From Lachnospiraceae bacterium UBA3711 (lineage in GTDB: Bacteria; Bacillota; Clostridia; Lachnospirales; Lachnospiraceae): a DNA stretch of 6,685 nucleotides. Location of the stretch: the NCBI GenBank assembly GCA_002371345.1, contig DFHY01000118.1, positions 1 through 6,685 on the forward strand, given 5' to 3'. Within the stretch, counting starts at the first letter, position 1. Each line of letters begins with the position of its first letter. Under the pieces are notes generated by a model. It was given only the letters and a program-made list of their open reading frames with translations, did not search any database and had not been told where the DNA came from. Of the stretch, positions 1-5,733 are shown piece after piece. Made by a program: the position numbers and the translations under genes.

Positions 1-203
1 CCCATGGCCAGGCGGATCCTGCCGCGGATGATCTCGCGCTCCTTATAAACGCAGCACCGGTAGGTTGGCTTGGGGCCGGGGCTCATACTGTAGACAACAC
101 GTTCACGTTCCTCATGTGTAAGAAGATCATCCCACGCCATACGGCATACTTCACGGATGACATGATGTTTCAGCTCAACAAGACCCTTGTCATTTGTAAT
201 CAT
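1..203 (-). CDS. Probable monomeric [FeFe] hydrogenase, N-terminal fragment (runs off left edge)
   Basis: Only the first 67 codons are in the window; the reading frame is open to the edge. The start ATG (203-201) has a good ribosome site, AGGGAG, at 215-210 with a 6-base spacer, and overlaps the end of the upstream MATE gene by 14 bases, so the two are probably translationally coupled in one operon. Visible features are a charged helical N-terminus, then PGPKPTYRCCVYKER (residues 42-56) with a Cys pair at 50-51, then IIRGRIRLAM. As I remember the family, this 'PGPK..RCC.YKER...R.R..LA.G' pattern opens the clostridial monomeric [FeFe] hydrogenases (group B type), before their ferredoxin-like 4Fe-4S domain and H-cluster domain. 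Those enzymes reversibly make H2 in the cytoplasm. Neither metal domain is visible here, so the assignment rests on the N-terminal pattern alone. It could instead be another 4Fe-4S protein sharing that N-terminus. Confidence 0.6.
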   Translation of the reverse strand, partial: MITNDKGLVELKHHVIREVCRMAWDDLLTHEERERVVYSMSPGPKPTYRCCVYKEREIIRGRIRLAM

Positions 204-1617
204 TTTTGTCTCCCTCATCAGTTGTTTTTATTTTTCGAAGTTCCGAGGCCGCAAGCGGAATCGTCAGCAGAAATGACAATACGTCGGCTGCGGCCTGTGT
301 GATCTCGACCCCGAACAGTCCTAAAAATCCGGGGAGAATCAGGATAAGCGGTATGAAGAAGATGCCGTTTCGGGCAGAGGAAGCGATTGAGGCTTTCAGT
401 CCGCTGCCTATTGACTGGAGCATCATATTGGTTATTACTATCGTCGCCATCAGAGGCAGTGAGACAGCCTGCGCGCGCAGAGCCACGGAACCGATCTCTA
501 TAACATCCGGATCATCCCTGAAGAAGCGGATGATATGCGGAGCAAATGCGAGACACAGACAGGACGCGCAGCTCAGCAGAATAGTCCCGTATTTTACACA
601 GAAGAAATAACCCTCTCTGACACGGCCATACAGTCCGGCGCCGTAATTGAATCCGCAGACAGGCTGATAACCCTGGCCGAATCCTATCATGGCGGAGGAG
701 AGAAGCATCAGAACACGTGTAACGACGGACATTCCGGCAATGGCCGCGTCGCCTCCGACACGCCCCGCGGACTGATTGAGCAGGAGCGTCGCGACCGCGG
801 CGAGTCCCTGCCGGAAGAGGGCGGGACTGCCGCTGTTGACTATCTCCATCAGGTAGTATCTGTTTAAACGCACATTTGACAGCTTCAGGTGTATGTTGTC
901 TCCTTTGCCGCTTCCGATAAGGAGCACGACAAAGCTGATAAACTGTCCTGCGACTGTGGCGATGGCAGCTCCGGCGACGCCCATATGGAATCCGAATATC
1001 AGAACCGGGTCGAGCGCGATGTTTATAACGGCTCCGGCAAGAAGGCCGACCATCGCGTATACGGCGCTTCCCTGGAAGCGCAGCTGATTGTTGATGACGA
1101 ACTGGGCCATGGTGAAGGGAGCGCCGATAAGGATTATCCTCATGTAGACCAGAGTGTCGTGCATCGTTGTCCGGCCGGCTCCAAGCGCTGATCCCAGAGG
1201 ATAAGCGAATATGTTGCCGCATATGGCGAATATCACGCCAAGTATCAGCGAGAGTGCGAACCCGGTGGCTGCCGCCTCGCCTGCCTGCTGGTTTTTGCCG
1301 GCGCCGAGCATCCGCGAAATATATGATCCTGAACCCTGGCCGCAGAAGAAGCCGACAGCCTGGATAACGGCCATCACAGAGAACACGAGTCCGACAGCGG
1401 CGGTTGCCTGAGTGGAGATCCTGCCGACGAAAAAGGTGTCGGCAGCGTTGTATATACCGGTTACAAGCATGCTCAGGACAGTCGGTACCGCCAGGCGGCT
1501 TATCAGGGGAGGAACAGGGGTACGTGTAAGATAATCGTATCTGTTTTTTGGCCGGCCTGAACCGCCGGTTCCGTCACTTTTTTGTGTGCTTGTGCTGTTT
1601 CTGCCATAATGACGCAT
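190..1617 (-). CDS. MATE-family multidrug/cation-coupled efflux transporter
   Basis: This 475-residue polytopic membrane protein fits the MATE (MatE, NorM/MepA/DinF-like) family, which exports organic cations, drugs or metabolites using a Na+ or H+ gradient. The family signature is clear: LAVPTVLSMLVTGIYNAADTFFVG at about 42-65 covers the first membrane helix. The second half repeats the fold, with the typical GFGQGYQPVCGFNYGA pattern at 312-327. Long hydrophobic stretches agree with about 12 helices in two six-helix halves. The first 36 residues are polar and rich in Ser, Gly, Thr and Lys, longer than the usual short MATE N-terminus. The start at 1617 is supported by AGGAAAGG (1632-1625) with a 7-base spacer, and no later Met precedes the first helix. 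It is the first gene of a probable operon with the hydrogenase-like gene. The substrate cannot be told from sequence. Confidence 0.93.
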   Translation of the reverse strand: MRHYGRNSTSTQKSDGTGGSGRPKNRYDYLTRTPVPPLISRLAVPTVLSMLVTGIYNAADTFFVGRISTQATAAVGLVFSVMAVIQAVGFFCGQGSGSYISRMLGAGKNQQAGEAAATGFALSLILGVIFAICGNIFAYPLGSALGAGRTTMHDTLVYMRIILIGAPFTMAQFVINNQLRFQGSAVYAMVGLLAGAVINIALDPVLIFGFHMGVAGAAIATVAGQFISFVVLLIGSGKGDNIHLKLSNVRLNRYYLMEIVNSGSPALFRQGLAAVATLLLNQSAGRVGGDAAIAGMSVVTRVLMLLSSAMIGFGQGYQPVCGFNYGAGLYGRVREGYFFCVKYGTILLSCASCLCLAFAPHIIRFFRDDPDVIEIGSVALRAQAVSLPLMATIVITNMMLQSIGSGLKASIASSARNGIFFIPLILILPGFLGLFGVEITQAAADVLSFLLTIPLAASELRKIKTTDEGDKNDYK

Positions 1618-1672
1618 GATGGTGCCTTTCCTGCCCTGGCTTAAGGCTTGCCGCGGCTTCAGGGGTTTATTT

Positions 1673-1701
1673 TATAATAATACCACATTCCGGTTTGTAA
1701 A
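1673..1701 (-). promoter_or_regulatory. Candidate sigma-A promoter for the MATE/hydrogenase operon
   Basis: Read on the minus strand there is a TTTACA -35 (1701-1696), a 17-base spacer and an AT-rich ATTATA -10 (1678-1673) inside a run of TATTATTATAAAAT, so the exact -10 register is uncertain. It lies about 55 bases upstream of the MATE start. The T-run immediately upstream on the minus strand could act as an UP-like element. Confidence 0.55.
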
Positions 1702-1733
1702 AAAAACTTAATGAAAATTCAGGACAATTTAAG

Positions 1734-1749
1734 AAATCCGAAAGGATTT
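1734..1749. promoter_or_regulatory. Short perfect dyad between divergent promoters, possible operator
   Basis: AAATCC, then GAAA, then GGATTT forms a perfect 6-4-6 inverted repeat. It lies outside both predicted transcripts: 15 bases upstream of the -35 of the secreted-protein promoter and about 32 bases upstream of the -35 of the MATE promoter. It is therefore better read as a possible DNA binding site than as an RNA hairpin. A 6-base dyad in AT-rich DNA can arise by chance. Confidence 0.25.
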
Positions 1750-1764
1750 GGCATTGAATCTTTC

Positions 1765-1793
1765 GTGACAACAGGTACGGAATGCGTTATAGT
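1765..1793 (+). promoter_or_regulatory. Candidate sigma-A promoter for the secreted Ig-like protein gene
   Basis: GTGACA (1765-1770), a 17-base spacer and TATAGT (1788-1793) give a near-consensus promoter. Transcription would start near 1800, leaving a leader of about 50 bases before the ATG at 1850. Confidence 0.65.
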
Positions 1794-1831
1794 TTATATG
1801 AGAAATGCACGTTGGTGCTGATGTTTTACAT

Positions 1832-1841
1832 GGAAGGAAGG
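1832..1841 (+). promoter_or_regulatory. Ribosome binding site that fixes the start at 1850
   Basis: GGAAGGAAGG lies 8 bases before ATG 1850. The in-frame ATG at 1805 lies almost at the predicted transcription start, has no ribosome site before it, and would put 15 polar residues ahead of a typical signal peptide. The 1850 start is therefore preferred. Confidence 0.8.
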
Positions 1842-1849
1842 TACTAGGT

Positions 1850-3169
1850 ATGAAGAAGCTGTGGAGAAGGGTTCTGCTGCTTTCCGTGATGTTTATTCTG
1901 GCGATGTCTGTGCACGCGCTTGCCGATACGACTTATTCGGCAAAGACCGTCTCTATGACCAACACGAACAAGGCGGGCTGGTCCAGCCAGTTCAGGATCT
2001 CCAGCCAGACGAATGTATCGGTAGGGGTCAATATCTACAATAACAGTTCGCCGAATCTTGGAAGCGTCGCGAACGACATCAACCAGAGGCTTACATATGT
2101 GCTGGAGGAGGTCTATACCCACCAGCAGTATTATCTGACTGACATTACTTACAGCTCATTGAATTATGAGGTGCACATGTCGGCAGTTCCCGCGGGAACG
2201 TATTCATTCGGGGTCTATTATTCCGGCAGCTACTGGTTTAACCTGTACTTCAGAGTGACAGGTGCCGGAATCGATATTCCCGACAGCATAGAAGTCGCGG
2301 TCGGGTCATGGGAGAAGGTTGCGATAACTCAGCGCAACAAGTCCGGCGGCTATATGCGTATCTCGTCGACAGCGAGTTCGAATACAGTAGTTGCCGACAA
2401 GCCTGACTTTGATTCGACCGTTACGCCGAATATCATCTGGATACACGGCAAGTCGAAGGGCAGCACCACGATTACTGTATGGGGCGATGACGGAACATAC
2501 GATACGATGCTCGTGAATGTTGTCGCCGCGAAGACGAAGCCTACGCTTCTGTACAGTGATCTCACCATGATCGGCGGAGAGACTGTCGTTAATGAGGTTG
2601 TCAATTCCGGAGACAAAGTGACATGGTCATCGAACAAGGAATCTGTCGCAACTGTCAACAAGAAGGGCAAGATCACCGCGGTCGGAGCCGGAACAGCCAA
2701 GATCAAGGCCACGACAACAAAGAACGGCACCACATACAACCTGTACTGCACAGTTACCGTCTCCTTGACTGAGCCTGTGATGAGGATCAACATTACCAGC
2801 ATCAATCCGGCCAAGAAGACTGTCAGGGTTAAGATCACCAACCTCAGCGGAGTCAGCATGAAGGTGTACAGCGGCAATTCCAAGCTGTTGAATTTCCCTG
2901 GTTTCCTCAATATCAGGAACCTGAAGCTGAAGAATTATAAGTCGTACGTCATCGGCAGCGGAAAGACTAAGAAGCTTACGTTCACGATCAAGGGAGCGAA
3001 GGTTACCGGAACCAAGTTTGATTTTGGAGTACGCTTCAAGTTCAAGCTTGACGGCAGAGTATACTATGCCCGCTGCGTAGTAGATCCGCTGCTCGGCCAG
3101 TATATTCCGAAGGCTGAACTGGGTACAGAAAACTGGAGATATGCGTACTATACAGGTTTCAGCGTGTGA
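1850..3169 (+). CDS. Secreted protein with bacterial Ig-like (BIG2) domains
   Basis: This 439-residue protein has a classical signal peptide: MKKLWRR, a hydrophobic core, then the ALA/D cleavage site after residue 25. It should be exported by Sec. Residues 26-137 form a Tyr- and Ser-rich, probably all-beta region ending PAGTYSFGVYYSGSYWFNLYF, which resembles a PPC-like jelly-roll in style only. Residues 138-227 look like a diverged Ig-like domain. Residues 228-305 are a clear BIG2 domain, with VTWSSNKESVATV followed by GKITAVGAGTAKIKA. Residues 306-439 are a Lys-rich beta segment I do not recognise. There is no LPXTG motif, C-terminal membrane helix, lipobox, dockerin or SLH repeat, so the protein is probably released or held on the wall non-covalently. 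It has its own promoter and is followed by a strong hairpin. BIG2 domains usually mediate adhesion or act as spacers in surface proteins; no catalytic motif is visible and the function is unknown. Confidence 0.85.
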   Translation: MKKLWRRVLLLSVMFILAMSVHALADTTYSAKTVSMTNTNKAGWSSQFRISSQTNVSVGVNIYNNSSPNLGSVANDINQRLTYVLEEVYTHQQYYLTDITYSSLNYEVHMSAVPAGTYSFGVYYSGSYWFNLYFRVTGAGIDIPDSIEVAVGSWEKVAITQRNKSGGYMRISSTASSNTVVADKPDFDSTVTPNIIWIHGKSKGSTTITVWGDDGTYDTMLVNVVAAKTKPTLLYSDLTMIGGETVVNEVVNSGDKVTWSSNKESVATVNKKGKITAVGAGTAKIKATTTKNGTTYNLYCTVTVSLTEPVMRINITSINPAKKTVRVKITNLSGVSMKVYSGNSKLLNFPGFLNIRNLKLKNYKSYVIGSGKTKKLTFTIKGAKVTGTKFDFGVRFKFKLDGRVYYARCVVDPLLGQYIPKAELGTENWRYAYYTGFSV

Positions 3170-3204
3170 TTTGGGACAGGCGTACAGATATTGATTAAGC
3201 AGAT

Positions 3205-3237
3205 CAGCCAGGCCGTGCTTTTTGCACGGCCTGGCTG
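3205..3237 (+). terminator. Strong 14-bp hairpin after the secreted-protein gene; terminator-like but lacking a U-tract
   Basis: CAGCCAGGCCGTGC (3205-3218), a TTTTT loop, then its exact complement (3224-3237) make a perfect GC-rich 14-bp stem starting 35 bases after the stop codon. A Rho-independent terminator should be followed by a U-run, but TGAGTGATG follows instead, and the other strand has none either. It may be a weak terminator, a 3'-end stabiliser, or a processing site between this gene and glgA. Confidence 0.5.
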
Positions 3238-3298
3238 TGAGTGATGTTTACAGTCAGCATCTGACAGACAGATTTGGTGTTCTCAACGAGGTGTTTTC

Positions 3299-4744
3299 AT
3301 GAAAAAGATATTATTTGCCGCATCAGAGGGAGTTCCTTTTATTAAGACGGGAGGTCTTGCGGATGTGGTGGGATCTCTGCCGGGATGCTTTGACAAGGAG
3401 CGGTATGACGTCAGGGTTATTCTTCCGAAGTATATGTGTATGCGCCAGGAGTGGAAGGATCAGATGAAGTATCTGACTCATTTCTATATGGATCTTTCAT
3501 GGAGAAGCCAGTATGTAGGGATCCTTGAGATGGAAGAGGGAGGAGTGACATATTACTTCATTGACAATGAGTATTATTTTTCGGGCGCGAAGCCATATGG
3601 AAACATCTATCAGGATGTTGAGAAGTTCGCTTTCTTTTCGAAAGCTGTACTGAGCGCGCTGCCATTGATCGGATTCAAGCCTGACATCATTCATTGTCAT
3701 GACTGGCAGACAGCTCTTGTTCCGGTATATCTCAAGGGACAGTTCTGCGATGGAGAATTCTTCAGCGGAATCCGTACAGTGCTCTCCATACATAATCTCA
3801 GATTCCAGGGAGTGTGGGATGTGAGAACTGTTCAGGACATCACAGGCCTTGATTCATCTTTCTTTACTCCGGATAAGCTGGAGGCATACGGCGACGCCAA
3901 TTATCTGAAGGGCGGGATCGTATATGCGGACCGGATCACGACCGTGTCGGATACCTACGCGCGGGAGATCCAGACTCCGTTCTACGGAGAGAGGCTGGAC
4001 GGGCTGATGAGGGCGCGCAGCAATGTTCTGACCGGTATAGTCAACGGCATCAATTATTCTGAGTATGATCCGAAGACTGATCCATTCGTCGAATTCAATT
4101 ATGACAAGAGCAGCTTCAGAAAAGAGAAAGTAAAGAACAAGAAAGCCCTTCAGAAGGAACTGGGGCTTGACCAGGATGAAAGAAAGTTTCTCATAGGTAT
4201 TGTGTCACGCCTCACTGACCAGAAGGGATTTGATCTGATCGCTTACATGATGGATGAGATATGCCAGCAGGATCTTCAGCTTGTGATTCTCGGCACGGGA
4301 GAGGAGCGGTATGAGAACATGTTCCGCCACTTCGCATGGAAGTATCAGGGGAAGGTGGCGGCAAACATCTACTATTCGGAAGCGATGAGCCATAAGATCT
4401 ACGCTTCGTGCGACTCATTCCTGATGCCGTCGCTCTTTGAGCCCTGCGGGCTGTCGCAGCTTATGAGCCTGAGGTACGGAACGGTTCCGATCGTCAGGGA
4501 GACCGGAGGCCTGAAGGATACGGTTGCACCTTACAATGAATATGATTCGACCGGGACGGGATTCTCATTCGCGAATTACAATGCGCATGAGATGCTCCAC
4601 ACCATAAGGTACGCAATGGATGTGTTCTATAACCGCAAGAGGGAATGGAACAGGCTGGTTGACCGCGGGATGGCAATGGATTTCTCGTGGGACGCCAGCG
4701 CTAAGAAATATGAAAAACTCTACGACGAGATGCTGGAGAACTGA
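3299..4744 (+). CDS. glgA: Glycogen (starch) synthase, ADP-glucose dependent, GT5 family
   Basis: GlgA transfers glucose from ADP-glucose to the non-reducing end of an alpha-1,4-glucan in the cytoplasm, the elongation step of glycogen synthesis. The 481-residue length is normal (E. coli GlgA is about 477). The GT-B fold signatures are present: KTGGLADV at 16-23 (ADP-glucose loop), IHCHDWQTA at 131-139, SIHN with His165, NGIN at 249-252, RLTDQKG at 304-310 (Arg304, Lys309), ILGTGEE at 330-336, and FEPCGLSQL at 380-388 (Glu381, Cys383) followed by TGGLKDTV. These match the residues I recall as important in E. coli GlgA (K15, H161, R300, K305, E377, C379), at constant spacing after the first. 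GAGGTG lies 5 bases before the start. No convincing promoter was found between the upstream hairpin and the start. No glgB, glgC, glgD or glgP is in the window. Its 3' end overlaps the convergent phosphatase gene by 25 bases. Confidence 0.97.
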   Translation: MKKILFAASEGVPFIKTGGLADVVGSLPGCFDKERYDVRVILPKYMCMRQEWKDQMKYLTHFYMDLSWRSQYVGILEMEEGGVTYYFIDNEYYFSGAKPYGNIYQDVEKFAFFSKAVLSALPLIGFKPDIIHCHDWQTALVPVYLKGQFCDGEFFSGIRTVLSIHNLRFQGVWDVRTVQDITGLDSSFFTPDKLEAYGDANYLKGGIVYADRITTVSDTYAREIQTPFYGERLDGLMRARSNVLTGIVNGINYSEYDPKTDPFVEFNYDKSSFRKEKVKNKKALQKELGLDQDERKFLIGIVSRLTDQKGFDLIAYMMDEICQQDLQLVILGTGEERYENMFRHFAWKYQGKVAANIYYSEAMSHKIYASCDSFLMPSLFEPCGLSQLMSLRYGTVPIVRETGGLKDTVAPYNEYDSTGTGFSFANYNAHEMLHTIRYAMDVFYNRKREWNRLVDRGMAMDFSWDASAKKYEKLYDEMLEN

Positions 4745-5586
4745 ATCTCACGCATCCGCCGCTGCTTAAAGACGCTGTATGTCCTGAAGCCAAGTGACAG
4801 CAGCAGCTTCTCGGCCTGAATGAATCCTCCGGCAATATGCTCGGGGGCGTGCGCGTCGGCTCCGACAGTGATGCGCTCGCCCCCGAGCTGTCTGTACCTC
4901 TTCAGTATAGCGGGAGACGGGTTTGGCTGGCCGAGGCCGTACTTATAACCGGCAGTATTCACTTCAAGACACTTTCCCGAACTGATCACATATCGAAGTA
5001 TCTCATCGATCACATCAGAGTGCCGCTCATAAGAGTCATATACATGGCCGCTCTGATTGGGAATATACCTTATTATATAATCCATATGAGCGAGCGAGTC
5101 CCACTCCTTCATGGCTTTAATATTGGACAGCATCTCCTGATAATACCGGCTTATGAGTTCGTCCGGCGTGAATCCTTCCCATGCTTCGGGATAATAGGGA
5201 TCCATCGAGTCAACAAGGTGCTGGGACGCGACTATATAGTCCAGGTGACAGCTCTGCGCGATATCGTGGAAACGGTCAGCGAGATGGGGCTGCATGCCGA
5301 ATTCCAGTCCGAATCCGATACTTATCCGGCTGTTATTCATTACGCCGGCATCATCATGCCCGGCCAAACCGCGCAGGCGCCGGATCTCGCGGAACACCTC
5401 CTCAGGATCGGCGGCAAATGCGTTCGGATCGGAAGGGAAATACTGCCGGGGGTAATCCAGATCCATATGTTCTGTAAAGCATATGCCTTCCAGACCGGCT
5501 TTTTGGGCCCCGGCAACCATCGATTCCATGGAGGCATCGGAGTCAGTTGAAAAAGAAGAGTGCATGTGCGTGTCGTATCGGATCAT
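4720..5586 (-). CDS. hisK: PHP-family phosphatase, histidinol-phosphatase type (HisJ/HisK-like)
   Basis: This 288-residue PHP-superfamily metalloenzyme is probably the phosphatase that converts L-histidinol phosphate to L-histidinol, the penultimate reaction sequence of histidine synthesis. All expected metal-ligand motifs of the trinuclear PHP site are visible: HMH at 7-9, Asp15, TEH at 38-40 (Glu39, His40), LEFG with Glu95, SQH with His123, LAHMD with His167, and GADAH with Asp244 and His246. The EVNTAGYKYGLGQPNPSP stretch (208-225) is typical of the HisJ/HisK family and separates it from DNA polymerase X and PolC PHP domains. The start has AGGAGGGA (5601-5594) 7 bases upstream and a near-perfect promoter. 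No other his gene is in the window, so a different phosphorylated substrate is possible. The stop codon lies inside the end of glgA, on the opposite strand. Confidence 0.85.
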   Translation of the reverse strand: MIRYDTHMHSSFSTDSDASMESMVAGAQKAGLEGICFTEHMDLDYPRQYFPSDPNAFAADPEEVFREIRRLRGLAGHDDAGVMNNSRISIGFGLEFGMQPHLADRFHDIAQSCHLDYIVASQHLVDSMDPYYPEAWEGFTPDELISRYYQEMLSNIKAMKEWDSLAHMDYIIRYIPNQSGHVYDSYERHSDVIDEILRYVISSGKCLEVNTAGYKYGLGQPNPSPAILKRYRQLGGERITVGADAHAPEHIAGGFIQAEKLLLSLGFRTYSVFKQRRMREIQFSSISS

Positions 5587-5618
5587 ATAGCAGTCCCTCC
5601 TGAAATAGAGTTACCAGA

Positions 5619-5647
5619 ATATTAAAAGTATCAGGCTCTTATGTCAA
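5619..5647 (-). promoter_or_regulatory. Near-consensus sigma-A promoter for the PHP phosphatase gene
   Basis: On the minus strand, TTGACA (5647-5642) is a perfect -35, followed by a 17-base spacer and TAATAT (5624-5619). Transcription should start near 5612, giving a short leader of about 25 bases before the ATG at 5586. Confidence 0.75.
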
Positions 5648-5655
5648 CTCAGCCC

Positions 5656-5684
5656 TTGATTTTTGCAGGGTATTCCGATAGAAT
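5656..5684 (+). promoter_or_regulatory. Sigma-A promoter for gap
   Basis: TTGATT (5656-5661), a 17-base spacer and TAGAAT (5679-5684) predict a start near 5691 and a leader of about 43 bases. Only 8 bases separate this -35 from the -35 of the divergent phosphatase promoter. No riboswitch or CIRCE-like repeat is seen in the leader. Confidence 0.7.
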
Positions 5685-5733
5685 GGCTATTGGGTTAACT
5701 TTTAAACATTTTTCTTTAGGAGGAATTGGAATT

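Noticed and set aside
512..1222. 236-codon minus-strand open frame inside the MATE gene in another frame
   Set aside because: It is extremely rich in Arg, Ser and His with no hydrophobic or domain pattern, typical of a shifted frame over a real GC-rich gene.
1805..1849. Upstream in-frame ATG at 1805 as the start of the secreted protein
   Set aside because: It lies almost at the predicted transcription start, has no ribosome site, and would add 15 residues before an otherwise ideal signal peptide.
2350..2910. 186-codon minus-strand open frame opposite the secreted protein
   Set aside because: It is hydrophobic (Val/Leu-rich) because it is antisense to Asn/Lys/Thr-rich codons. There is no supported start and the sense gene is convincing.
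3247..3275. Possible glgA promoter, TTTACA-17-AGATTT
   Set aside because: The -35 is acceptable but the -10 matches the consensus poorly, so it is not listed as a feature.
4741..4800. Possible terminator hairpin just after glgA using GCTGCT and AGCAGC copies
   Set aside because: The loop would be over 30 bases with a 6-bp stem and no U-run, and the sequence is coding on the other strand.
4837..5550. 237-codon open frame on the plus strand opposite the PHP phosphatase
   Set aside because: It is antisense to a gene with intact catalytic motifs, shows no recognisable domain, and has no convincing ribosome site. It is best explained as a shadow frame.
5685..5733. Possible regulatory palindrome or riboswitch in the gap leader
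   Set aside because: The leader is only about 43 bases and AT-rich; the apparent symmetry around GTTAAC and TTAAAC does not pair beyond three bases.
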